From positions 934,341 to 998,340 of the forward strand of contig KV748182.1 in NCBI GenBank assembly GCA_001692895.1: 64,000 nt of DNA, given 5' to 3'. Source of the DNA: Cenococcum geophilum 1.58. Taxonomy: Eukaryota; Ascomycota; Dothideomycetes; Gloniales; Gloniaceae. Positions 34,674 through 45,984 of the stretch are shown here, piece after piece. The first letter of the stretch is position 1, and every line of letters begins with the position of its first letter. The notes beneath the pieces are model-generated. The model was not told the DNA's origin. It made no database searches and saw only the letters and a program-made list of their open reading frames with translations. A program made the translations under genes and the position numbers.

Positions 34674-37114
34674 TCCCCTAACCGGCTCTAGCAGACCTCA
34701 GTGATATCACGGGCGAAACACCGGTGACTCGCCTGCGGGTCGACAGCGACATGACAACAGAGGAAATGGCTAGAACCATTAGCCGCCTTTTAAACAATAT
34801 AGCACTAGGACCAGATGGGATTCCAAATAAGGCCCTAAAAACCTGTGGGCCATTTATAGCACCTTGGCTTGTAGATGTAGCCAGAGCATACTTTACTATA
34901 GGCTACTACCCGCGACTCGGAAGATCTATAACGACGGTTGTCCTATAAAAAGAAGGCAAAGCAGATTACTTAATCCCAGGAAGCTACCGCCCTATTGCCT
35001 TAGAAAACACCCTTAATAAGATCTTAGAAAGGGTAATAGCGGAACGCATGGTAGATATAGTAGAGGAATACGCCCTACTACCATAAAGCTAAATGGGGGC
35101 AAAAAAGAACCGCTCAACACTATTAGCACTTACGCTACTCGCTGCCACTATTAAATCTGCATAGGCGATGCGAAAGGACTTTATAGTATTAATGCTTAGC
35201 CTAGACATTAGTGGTGCCTACGATAATATACCCCACGAGCGTCTTTTGTATATCCTTAGGGCAAAGGGCTTCCCAGAATGGATTATACAATTTATCTAAG
35301 GGTTTATAGGCTAGAAAGAAACATTACTAGTCTTTAGCGGATACTAGAGCCCCCCTATTACAGTTATAACAGGAATACTATAAGGATTACCCCTCTTGCC
35401 TATACTCTTCCTTTTCTTTATAAGCAACCTACTTAACTTTTTTAAGGAAGGGGCGACCTAGGGGATAGGCTTTGTTAATAATATAAACCTAATTATATAC
35501 GGGCCAATAGCCGTAAAGAATTGTAGAATACTAGAGAAAGCCTATAACACTTATATAGAATAGGCAAAACGTTATAGAGTCTAATTCTCACCAGAGAAAT
35601 ACTAGCTAATCTATTTTATAAGAAAACGCAACCAATCTGCAGATCTCTAGCATATAATTCGCATTTAAGGCTTTAGGGGTTAACTAGTTTAGGGCCTAAG
35701 GGTATTAGGAGTATAGGTAGACAGCAAGCTCTGGTAGAGCGTATATGCGGCGTAAGCGGCCCATAAAGGCCAAGCACAGTTCATTGCTTTATCTAAAATT
35801 GTTAACTCTATATGGGGTCTATGCTTCTAGAGGTTACGCCTACTATATATAGCAGTCGTCCGGCCAACCATAACATATGGATCCAGTATTTGGGCCATTA
35901 GAGAAACTGAGAAGGGCCCCCTTAAATCACTCCTTAAACTACTTTAAAAGGTCTAGATAGCTTGCCTTTAGAGTATTATAGGCGGGTATAAGCGAACGGC
36001 CATAGCACTGCTTAAGAAGGAATCCAATATTCCCCCCCTATAGTTATATATTAAAGCCGCTGTAATATAAAAAACATAAAATAAACGTAACTCTAATGTT
36101 ATAAAGTATATTAAGACACGCCTAAGTAAACTATGGAGGGACCCTAGGGTGCCCCGTAGGAGAATAAACCAATAACTTTAAAGTAGGGAAGAGATATTAG
36201 AGAAACAGGTAAAGAAAGCAGAAGAAGAATAGTACTGCTTTAGGGCCCAGGCCTATATAGAGGAGAAAGGGAAACGCGTAAGAGGTTAGTAAAGACAATA
36301 GTAAGATAGAGAAAGGAGCTAAAGTAGAATACGTAAGAACGCCGGGAAACCATCTACCGTAATGCAATACTGGTTGGACTAACGCTGGAGAGGTAAATGG
36401 GAGTTAAAGGTACAGAGGCTAACTTAGGCAAGACAAACCTAAGCTATAGTATGGTTAACGCTATAGGGGGTAAATACCTAAGGGCTCCGAAAAGGCCTAA
36501 TAAAGGTAGAAAATATAATAGCAATACTCTTAAGAATAGGAATAATAGGACTAAAAGATTGGCTTTACTGGGTGGGTGTTCTAGTAGGTAGCCTAAGATG
36601 CGAATATAGCTAGCTAAGACAGATACTAAAACACGTAATACTGCTATGCCCCCTACGCACTAATTAAGAAATAATGCTCTTAGCAGCTAGTATAGAGAAC
36701 TATAATATACTACTCTTAATATAAAAAGGCCTTAAGGCGGTTACCTAGTGGCTTATTAGTTAAAATATGCTAAATTAGTTCCGGGTTGCAAGGGAAATAG
36801 TAATAGAAGGTAAGGGGGCGAGCAGTAGGTGCCCCCTAGTAACTCTACAGTAGTAGAGTAATAGTTTATAATACTAGCGCGTCTATAGGCTTATTACGGC
36901 AGCAGTGGTTCCTAAAGAGGTTAAATAGTAAGGTAGTAGAGCACTATAGGCGACTTATAGGCGCTAAGTAGGCGAGTCCTAAAAGGCGGGGAGATGGATT
37001 ATGGGGTTTTCTCATTTTTCTTAAATAGAGTTTTCTCCCTATATGTAAATAAGGAGTAGTCCGCGTGGGCCTAATAGGGATCTAAATCGGACGTTAAGTA
37101 ATGAATTATTATTA
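34674..37114 (+). mobile_element. LINE1, 5'-truncated Tad-like element
   Basis: 2.4 kb, homologous to 47220-49668 of LINE2 from the start of the reverse transcriptase to the (ATT)n tail. Flanked by a 15-bp duplication. It inserted into the leader of LINE2 and is less mutated than LINE2 in the same segment, so it is probably younger. Confidence 0.88.
34679..36850 (+). pseudogene. LINE1 ORF2 fragment: reverse transcriptase and C-terminal domains
   Basis: Starts in the reverse transcriptase N-terminus (ITGETPVTRL, LLNNIALGPDGIPNKALK; open 34724-34948), then SYRPIALENTLNKILERVI, LSLDISGAYDNIPHERLL near 35200, and FVNNINLIIYG at 35471-35503, where the catalytic FVDD Asp pair has become Asn. Then come the RNase H-like region (ITYGSSIWAIRETEKG near 35870) and a C-terminal Cys/His segment (CEY..LRQILKHVILLCP near 36600-36660) ending with GLKAVT.WLIS..LNQFRVARE near 36780. 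This order is typical of the Tad clade. Endonuclease and ORF1 are absent through 5' truncation. Stops at Trp and Gln codons make it inactive. Confidence 0.88.
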
Positions 37115-37129
37115 TTATATAGACCGCTA
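37115..37129. repeat. Right target-site duplication of LINE1
   Basis: ttatatagaccgcta, identical to 34659-34673. Confidence 0.85.
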
Positions 37130-38130
37130 GGGGGCGGACTAGTACTTAGGCTAATAAAACCCATTATAAGATATCTAAAAGAACTGATAAGAATCCCTGT
37201 GTTATTGGTAGTGGCAGCTAACTGTTTATAGAAAGCCCCTCTAGGCCCTCGTGCTTAGAGGTTTAGGACCGTTACTAGAAAACTAGGGTAGAGGCTTAGA
37301 TAAGCAGGTACGTTAAACTCTACTATATAACTACCTGCTTGCTATACCCGGCCTAAAAAGACTAAAACTAACTAAAAGAACCCTAAAAAACACCTAGAGA
37401 ATTCCCCTAAGATGCATGCATCGCAGGGGAGGTATACGTTAAACGACGGTAGCTTATACTCGCGCGCGACCGCTAGAACTACGCCTAGCAATGGCCCTTT
37501 ATAATAAAGACGGGCGAATACTATACTATAAAGCGGAAATACCTTTATTAAGAAGGTATCTAATAAAATATAAAGCCTATTAGATGTGTCTAGTATCTAA
37601 AACTGTGGGGGAGTAACCGTTAGCTATAACAAACTAATACAGCTAGTAGAATGGCTTCGCTAGTCTAGTAAACCTTAGGCGCCCCTTTAGTAAACCCTTA
37701 ATTAAATCCTCTAATAGCTAAGCAAAATTAAAAATAAGTATAACTCCCTCTTACCGGCGAACCGCACCTAGGCCGCTATAGCTACGCTTTTATAGTATAG
37801 GGAACCCACCCCCCTTAAGTTAATAACTAGGTATATAATTATAATATAACTAAATATAGAATAAGTAGAGGGGCTTAGGGGATAATTAGAAATAGAAGTC
37901 CTTATAGAGATATATAAAGAGGTCTATAACGCTATTATAGTCCAACACCTTAAGAGCGGAGATATTAGAGTTACCTTAAAGGACTAATAGGTAAAGGAAC
38001 AAGCTATAAGGGTAGGGGATAGGCTAGAAGAACGTATTGGTATAAAAGTACTTTGTAAGGATTACCTAGTTAAAGTCCTAGCGGTTCCTATAAGCCTTAG
38101 GGTAAAAAAGGGACGCTAAGTAGATTAGGG
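37130..38130 (+). pseudogene. LINE2 ORF1 (Gag-like), N-terminal and central part
   Basis: A single frame is readable from about 37157 to 38115 with RIP-type stops. After a basic, Ser/Lys-rich N-terminus, blocks typical of Tad-like ORF1 appear: TVSYNKLIQLVEWLR near 37615-37665, SLLPANRT.AAIATLL near 37750, IVQHLKSGDIRVTLKD near 37935-37985 and KDYLVKVLAVPISLRVKKGR near 38055-38115. These belong to the RNA-binding part of the protein. The frame then stops at 38115-38130, where an unrelated segment begins; ORF1 resumes near 44890. The 5' part (37130-37640) keeps more CpA than the 3' part. Confidence 0.75.
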
Positions 38131-38424
38131 TTGTTAATGATAAATAAATGAATAAATAGGCCTAATATCGTATTTAATTCATAAGCTAACCAAAATATCG
38201 CGATATGAATGAATAATTACGATATCTTAGATATAGGCGGTATTACCAGTCTTAGCATGGTGGGGCACTAAATCAATAGGGCTGATGCCTCCTTAGAGGC
38301 CTCTACCCCCTCTCTACCCCCCCTTCTACCCCCCCTAAACATTCACTAGCAGCTCTCTCCTCCTAGCCTTATATAACTTATCCTTTTTTCCACAACTTTA
38401 AGTACTCCGACGGCTTAATATTTA
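38131..38424. other. Unassigned segment left of the gypsy 5' LTR
   Basis: 294 bp between the broken LINE2 ORF1 and the gypsy LTR. AT-rich start with gaatgaata motifs near 38200, then a C-rich stretch (38300-38335) and TATA-like atataactta near 38370. With 44769-44880 it may form one small element that interrupted ORF1 before gypsy landed in it; both pieces carry gaatgaatawt motifs. No terminal repeat is convincing. Confidence 0.35.
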
Positions 38425-38616
38425 TATTACGGAACCCCACCGCAGGGGCCTCCATAGGAGAGCCCCGTGCTCTTACATACACCTTACATACAGCTTATAT
38501 TAGCTACGCGTAGGTATATTACCCCCTTACGCCCTCGACCCTTATGATCGATCGCGTAACGTTTTGTAAACTCCTTAAATACATACATCTTATAGCTACT
38601 GCCCCGTCCCATAATA
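38425..38616 (+). repeat. Gypsy 5' LTR
   Basis: 192 bp, starts tattacggaacccc (TGTCACGG in the other LTR) and ends cccataata. More RIP-changed at its ends than the 3' LTR. Confidence 0.9.
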
Positions 38617-38839
38617 TTACGTTATACCTTTTTACCACTAACACCCAGCCTACGACCAATTCTATGTCTCTGCAATACTATAGGCGCTACCAGAAGCAGC
38701 GTGCCTATGAGTTACCTCACTTTATACTTCTAAGGAACCTATAATAGTAAGATAATATTTCTTACTAGCTACTATATTAAACCTAAAGAATAATCTAATA
38801 CCTATACTCAACCTATAACGCCAATTAATCCCAGGAGAA

Positions 38840-40290
38840 TTCAATTTATTAGCCCTAGCCTTAACCCTTAAGGAGATGGACACTAATAATATCTTATCTT
38901 TTATTAACTACACAACTACGGACAAGCAAGCGGAAGGGCTACTACCTATTAAAATTAAAATATAAGACGCCGAGACGTTTATAAAAATGGTAGCATAAGA
39001 ACCTAATAAATACTACCGCTTTCTACAGAACTACTACCTAAAGCTTATATGAGCCGAGATGCGTACTACCTAAGATTATAATATCATCTAAGACCTATAA
39101 GCTTATAAGGCGCTCGCCGATAACACACATTAAGAAACTAAAAATAACCTTTGCGTGTTTAAACGCGACGTCCAATAGTTAAAGAAGGCTAAGATTATAC
39201 TTATTGCTACAATCACTAAAAGAGAAGGCATAATTAAATACCTATAATCTTAGCTTAATAAGCACATTCGTAATAACGCTAGACACCTCTCTACTATATA
39301 TAACGCCACTTAAGTCTCTACGCCCCCAGCAACTTCACCTACTTAATACTTAACAGAGGGTTAGCGCTAAGCAGCCTTACTTAACGGAAACCCCTACTAA
39401 AGCAATAATAAAAGCTATAACAACCGAACCTAAGCTGCTACTATAGGGTCTAATACACGTTACCCTAATCCTCTAGTTTTCTAGGGAGACCGCAAAGAAT
39501 ACAGCCACTAGAAGATGTAAATCCGCGAGAAACTAACTTAGAGCGCCTGCCTTTTTCCTACAGAAGACACTAAGATTGGCTACATTATCGGGCGAATAAA
39601 GGGTATACTATTTAACAGACTCTTTGCCCGATGGGAGACTAATAGCCCCCAAAAGTGGCAGTCCTATTAAGAAGTCCTTAACAATCTCGACCTAATATAC
39701 CGCGATTATAACCTACTAGCCACCAACCGAGCTAAACTATATGCCCTAAAGATAAGCCCTACCAAATTATTTAACGAGTTTTATATTAAATTCTAGGAAT
39801 ACACTAAAGCCCTTACCTAAGATGATACTAAAGACTAGGAAGATCTCCTTAAAAAAGTCACTTATTACCTTAGTCACGCAGCCGCCAGCCATAACTATAA
39901 TAATGTTTATAATATAGTAGCAGCTATACGGAAGATTAAACGACAACTAAATTAGATCGCTACTGCAAACCCCTACCTAAAGACCTCCCTATAGAAGCCC
40001 TCCGGACCTACTAAACCACCAACGCCTACTACCCTAAGCAACACTACTGGTCCTAATATCGACCTTTTTATACTAACCTTTCCGTAGAAGCTACTAGACG
40101 GAGAACGCGAGCTACTCTAGAAGCTAAAGCGTTACTATAGATATTATTAAAAAGGCTGTTATAGCTATAGCCTAAACTGCCTAATAGCTAGGTTTAGCAG
40201 CCGCCGCCTAACACCTAACCTAGTACCTTAAATACTAAATATATTGCTATGTGCCACTACTGTATAAGATGAAGACGTAGTAATAGTAGT
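38840..40290 (+). pseudogene. Gypsy Gag relic
   Basis: Capsid-like sequence is readable: a coiled, charged N-terminal part (MDTNNILSFINYTTTDKQ near 38877), then a retrotransposon Gag core (GYIIGRIKGILFNRLF near 39575-39625, YRDYNLLATNRAKLYALK, FNEFYIKF.EYTKAL near 39770-39820, DLLKKVTYYLSHAA). At 40120-40200 a Cys-rich knuckle is visible, with several Cys now Tyr (KRYYRYY.KGCYSYSLNCPIA-like). Cytoplasmic particle protein in active elements; here broken by many stops. The exact start is not determinable. Confidence 0.75.
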
Positions 40291-40439
40291 AGAGTTAGAT
40301 ACGGAAACGGAAAACGCCAAATCCCAGCCCTAAGTCGCAGGTTAGGACGCCCTAATAATAAGGGGATCTATATATCGGCCTACTTAATAGATAACTTAGT
40401 AAAGATAAATAGACGGAAATAGATAGTTTTACCCGTAAT

Positions 40440-43400
40440 AGGAACTACTGCTAAAAAATAATATAAAAGCCGTTCTATAATTAATTNCNGAGCTANTAAT
40501 AAATTTATANATACCNAATTNNTNNGNACTTATAACCTACCTACCTTACCCCTTACCAAAGCCCGCGCCCTATAACTCGCCAATAGTAGTTATACCACAC
40601 AGAAGATTACCTATATAGCACAACTCTACCTAGATATAAATGGGCACCAGGAAGAACTCTGGGCCTATATTATACCACTTACTAACTACCCTATTATCCT
40701 CAGAATAAACTAGCTTAAATAACACAACCCCGCCATTAACTAAAAAAAGAGAGAAGTAACCTTTAACTCTAAATACTATAGAGAAACCTGCCTAGGACAT
40801 AGCCTAGCCGCCTCTATCTACTCCCCAGGATACTAACCTAAGAAACCCCTTATTACCCTACCTACGACTAACTACTACTACATAAGTACCGCGGCCTTCT
40901 ACCGCATAGTATATAGGAAAGGCTGGACCGTTACCGCAGCCTCCCAATTATAACTATATAAGCTTAATAAAGAATAGAACTANGTCCTCTATAGTAANAG
41001 NATAGACATANTTAANCTTTTAGAAAATAATGCCCCCNCAGAACTCTACGGACTTTNACCTTTAGACTTTAAGAAGTTTATAAAGCTTAAAAAAGGACTT
41101 ACCAACGAGGAACTCCGTAAGCTCCTCCCTAAAAGGTACTATAACTTTATTAATGTATACTTATAAAAGAACGCAGATACACTCCCCCTATATTAACCTA
41201 ATAACTATGCCATTAATATTAAATAAGGAAAAACGCCACCCTATAAGAGACCCTACCTAATATTAAAAGACAAACTTCTAGTTATTAAAAAGTATATCAA
41301 CAAACACCTTAATAAAGGGTTTATTCACCCCAGCATATCCCTAGCAGCCGCCCCCATCCTCCTTACTAAGAAGCTAGGAGGAGGTATTCGATTCTATATT
41401 AACTATAAAGGACTTAACGCTATTATAATTAAGAACTAATACCCTATACCGCTTATATATAAGACTCTTAAGCGGCTTAGCCAAGCTAAAATCTATACTA
41501 AGCTTAATATCATCGCCGCCTTTAACCGCCTTTAAATATAAGAAGGTAACAAATAGAAAACCGCATTCGCATCGCGCTTTGGCCAATTTAAATATACCGT
41601 TATACCCTTTAGCGTATATAACAGCCTAGGCAGCTTCCAAAGCTATATTAATAACGCCTTACGGGACTACCTTAACGACTTCTGCTCTGCGTACCTAGAC
41701 GATATACTTATTTACAGCAATAACCCTTCTAAGCATACCGAGCACGTTTAAAAGGTCTTATAGCGCCTTAGGGACGCAGGACTTTATATTAATTTAAAGA
41801 AGTATAAATTCTTAGTTATAGAAGTAAAATACCTTAAACTAATTGTTACTACTAAAGGTGTCCGTATAGACCCTAAGAAGGTACGTATAATTACTAAATA
41901 GTAAACCCCTAACTGCATTAAAGACGTATAAGCTTTCCTTAGTTTCGCCAACTTCTATTAAAAATTCATATATAACTTCTCGGGTGTTATAGCACCACTT
42001 ATAGCAATAATGCGAATAAAGGGCCTTTCTATAAAAGGAAGAAAAACACATCTACGTTTTATCTGGACGCCTAAATATAAGAAGGCGTTCTAAGACCTTA
42101 AAGATACTTTTACCAAAGCACCTATCCTAGCTTACTTCATACTAGGACAACAACTCTATCTTAAGACTAACTCCTTAGACCACGTTAACGCAGGGGTCCT
42201 TTCTTAGATGGGCGACAACGGTTTCCTCTACCTAGTCGTATTCTATTCATCTAAGCTTACACTATAAGAATATAACTATAAGATCTATAATAAGGAACTT
42301 CTCGCGATTATATAAGCGTTTAAGGAATTCTAACTAGAACTCTCCTTAGTAGAACCTAACTAGCTAACTAAAGTCCTTACGGATTATCGCAACCTTAAGT
42401 ACTTTATAACTATAAAATAGCTAAACTAACACTAAGTACGCTAGAACGAGTTCCTCTCTAGTTTTAACTTTAAAATTATATATAGGCTAGGAGTATAAGG
42501 TACTAAGCCTAATAGCCTAATACGCCGCTTATAAGACCTTCCTTAGTCCAAAGATAACCCCTATAACCAGTTCCAACAACAGATAATCCTAAAAGTACGG
42601 AATTTGGCCCTAGGTATACTACCTACAATAAAGCTAACTATATCTTAGCTCCACACTATAGAACTAGAATTACCTCCCAAAATCAATAAGCTTATTACTA
42701 CGGCATATAACACCTCTATTAACCTATTACTGTATTAACTTATTACCGCAAAGACCGCTAGCGCCCATATACTACCAACTAAACTTCAAAGCTTAGGCCA
42801 GATTAATATAGCAGCCTTAGAAGTAAAAGAGAACAGGCTCTATTATAGAGGCCGTCTATTCGTCCTTAACTTAGAAAATCTACAACAGCAATTAATCTAA
42901 ATGGCCTACAACCTCCAATTAAGCGGCTACCTAGGTAAAGGAGGAACCTATAAGCTTCTTAGCCGATACTACTTCTGGCCTAAAATAATAGACTTAGTTG
43001 AACGCTTTATAGGCGCCTACTACAGTTATAAGCGCGCTAAGGCCTTTAATATAAAGTACTAAGGACTACTACACCCTCTACCAGTACCTATATAACGATA
43101 GGCAGATATCGCCATAGATTTCGTTGTTAACCTACTACCCTATAAGCGATATAGCCGTACCTATAAGAACATCCTTATAATAATATACCAACTTATAAAA
43201 GAGCGCCACTACGTCCCAACTAAAGGCGTAGCCGTTAGCAACGTTACTAACGCCTTCCTCCGCGAAATCTACTAATTATATAGGTTACCTAACTCGATTA
43301 CGTCTGACTAAGGCATATAGTTCGGCTCTAATATATAGAGACAAATCTGCTAACGCCTTAGCATCTCCGTTAAGATGTCTATATCCTTCTACTATAAAAC

Positions 43401-44290
43401 TGCTAGGCAACCGGAAAACGCTAATGCTAGCATAAAAGCATACCTACAACAGGTAGTCGCCTATAGTTAAAATAACTAGGTAGATCACCTCCCACTAGGT
43501 AAATTCGCAGCAAATAACTACGTCTTAACTACTACAGGACTTACCCCGTTCTTCGCGAACAAGGGATATTACCCCTAATCCGGCATAAAACCACCAGAAC
43601 CTATTAATAAGAAACTGCTATATAGAAAACGCCTTAAGATACTACTTACCGACCAGCATATAGACCGTATAAAAAATCTACTTAACTACTGCAAGGGAGA
43701 AATGGCCTAGGCTTAAGTAAAGCAGGCCTACTTCGCCAACTATTATAAAACGCCACCACCGGAGATATGTGTTGGCGACTAAGTATAGCTAAATACACAT
43801 AATATCTCTATACAGAGGCCTATAAAGTCACTTAATTATAAGAACCTTAGCCCCTACCTAATTAAATAAGTCATTAATAGGGAAGCCGTATACGAGCTAG
43901 AGCTTCTACCTGCCCTAGCCACCCGCGGAATATAGCCTATATTTCACCCATAGCTACTACACCTTTACTAGCCTAACCCCTTACTAGAGTAGATATAGCC
44001 TAAACCCCCACTAGTATTAATCCGAGACGAGAACGAAGACAAGAACCATAAGGAGTAGACCGTTAAACGAATTATTAACTCTAAATACTTTAGCAAAGGC
44101 AGAGGACAACGGCTCTACTACAGAGCTATATACATAGGATTTAACATAAATTAGCCAGAATGGTAACTATAGGAAGACTTCAAAAATGCAAAGGATCTAA
44201 TTAGCGACTTTTACTACGCGAACCTACAGAAATTGGGCCTAAGCAGAGATTTTATACCTAATCCTCTATAGGAGCCCTTATAGAGTTAAA
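40440..44290 (+). pseudogene. Gypsy Pol relic (PR, RT, RNase H, IN, chromodomain)
   Basis: Protease near 40470-40700 (ALI.SGATNKFI-like with several N; then NYPIILRINWLKQHNPAINW). Reverse transcriptase 41130-41900, with KLGGGIRFYINYKGLNAI, FGQFKYTVIPFSVYNS and an intact YLDDILIYS at 41693-41719. RNase H 42060-42560. Integrase from 42840: H2C2 zinc part LGKGGTYKLLSRYYFWPK, then ADIAIDFVV, TSD.GI.FGSN, and PLGKFAANNYVLTTTGLTPFFANKGYYP. C-terminal YIGFNINQPEW.L..DFKNA..LISDFY (44130-44220) resembles a chromodomain, which in chromoviruses directs insertion to marked chromatin. N clusters at 40486-40525 and 40983-41057. Stops make it inactive. Confidence 0.88.
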
Positions 44291-44556
44291 CCGTTATACA
44301 TTACCACGTAGGGGCAAATTGCCGTTAGATTGCCGTTAGATTGCGGTAAAGTGCAATCACGTGACTGGAATATTGTTAAGATGTCCAGGAACTTTGACTG
44401 GCGGTTAAAGTTATTTAATTAGTCAGATTCTTAGATGCCAAGCCTTATTATATAACGTTGTTTTAAGCCTTTAGTAATACCCCCCTTTCTTCTTTTCTAT
44501 ACCCTAAGTGTCCCTTCTATATATATATAGTAACCATAGCGTCACCAGAGCTCCGC

Positions 44557-44576
44557 CTCTATAGGAGGGGGGGTAG
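44557..44576 (+). other. Gypsy polypurine tract
   Basis: ataggaggggggggtag immediately before the 3' LTR, the expected primer site for plus-strand synthesis. Confidence 0.75.
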
Positions 44577-44768
44577 TGTCACGGAACCCCACCACAGGGG
44601 CCTCCATAGGAGAGCCCCGTGCTCTTGCATACACCTCGCGTACAGCTTATATCAGCTACGCGTAGGTATATTACCCCCTTACGCCCTCGACCCTTACGAT
44701 CGATCGCGTAACGTCTTATAGACTCCTTAAATACATACGTCTTATAGCCACTGCCCCGTCCTATGACA
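44577..44768 (+). repeat. Gypsy 3' LTR
   Basis: 192 bp, TGTCACGGAACC...CCTATGACA. Same length as the 5' LTR. Confidence 0.92.
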
Positions 44769-44880
44769 TTTTACTAGCCCAACCCTCTATATATATTCAT
44801 AATTATATAAATATTCATTTATAAGGGATGGCAAAATATTTAATTATTATCACTCCTTATGAATGAATATATCGTTATAA
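44769..44880. other. Unassigned segment right of the gypsy 3' LTR
   Basis: AT-rich, with repeats of attcat/gaatgaata. Probably the other half of the segment at 38131-38424. ORF1 of LINE2 resumes just after it. Confidence 0.35.
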
Positions 44881-45480
44881 AGCAATGAATAAAAATATTA
44901 TTAATAACCCTGAGGCAGATAATATAGCAATTATATAGGAGATAGTAAGATAAACGGAACGCCTTATATTAAGACTTAAAATCACCTAAATTTAATAGCT
45001 TTAATAGGAAAATGTAAACTAAGTATATAATAAGAATAATAAGAGGATATAAGAGTCGCCGGAGACTTACTAGGGAGACGCTGGACGAATATATGGCTCC
45101 CTTATCGTTAGTATATATACACTAGGAATGCAAAAACTCCTTATCCAAAAAGGAATAATTATAAATGGCCTTATATATAACACAAGGCTTTATAACTATA
45201 GACTATACCTAAAATAATACTATCGCTGTATATAATGGGGACACACCTGATCTATATACGCAGTATAGGTGTGCTGCGACCACTATATAGGCCCCTACAA
45301 TACGAGACATTACTTAAATTAAAACTAAATAAAATACGCGAACTGCCACCAAAGTATATATAAGGCGTGGGAAAGGGAAGACTGTATTAAATATAGGAGA
45401 TAGAAGGTAAGGGCTTAATAGCTGCGGGAATAACTATATGCTAGGTTATATAAATGGAAATAATAGGCGATAAGCTAGGG
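44881..45480 (+). pseudogene. LINE2 ORF1, C-terminal part with zinc knuckles
   Basis: Continues ORF1: KLLIQKGIIINGLIYNTRLY near 45130-45190, then YYRC near 45222 followed by CCHC-type knuckles: WGHT near 45240, VCCDHYIGPYNTRHY near 45270-45312, and YANCHQSIYKAWEREDCIKYRR near 45335-45400 (ANC..SHKAWE..C in Tad-like proteins). Several Cys/His positions are Tyr now. These knuckles bind the element RNA. 45481-45984 has no recognised domain. Confidence 0.72.
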
Positions 45481-45984
45481 GGACGTAGGTGCCTTCCTAG
45501 CGTTTCCTACCTTTAATACTGGAGGGCTAGGCTAGCTATCCCAAGCCTTAATAGGCTAGAAGTAACGCCGCGTAATATTACTAGACTAATTAGGGATATA
45601 AGGGTTATAGGGGACATAAGGGAGAGGACGCCCCGTAAAAAGACCCCTATAGACAGTAATAGTAGGCTTAAGACTAGGATAATTAAGAATTAGACTTAAT
45701 ACGGTAAATATAACATTCGCAGCCGACCTATAAAGGGTATATAGCCGACTAGTAAGAATAGGGGAAGAACTGGTAATAATAATAGATTTAGATATAGAAG
45801 CGCTAACAGGAATATAAGATATGGGAATGGAAAGCTCTATATAAAATAAGTAGTAACTAGGGTATAGATATAAGAGATAGAAGCTCCAAATATTTTAGAG
45901 AAAGTAAAAATAGAAGAAGCAAAGAACGAAGGAGAGTTAAAGGACCCTCGCTAGGGGTCCGCCACCTATCTATTATATAGTATA

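Larger units (their letters stand above)
38425..44768 (+). mobile_element. Ty3/gypsy LTR retrotransposon with chromodomain (chromovirus)
   Basis: 6.34 kb with 192-bp LTRs beginning TGT and ending ACA (mutated to TAT...ATA on the left). All LTR differences I saw are C/T or A/G. Flanks attta and tttta agree at four of five positions, a plausible 5-bp duplication. Gene order Gag, protease, reverse transcriptase, RNase H, integrase, chromodomain-like tail. Inserted in the segment that interrupts LINE2 ORF1. Confidence 0.9.

Noticed and set aside
38544-38744. 66-codon open frame on plus
   Set aside because: Begins inside the gypsy 5' LTR and ends before Gag; no similarity to Gag seen.
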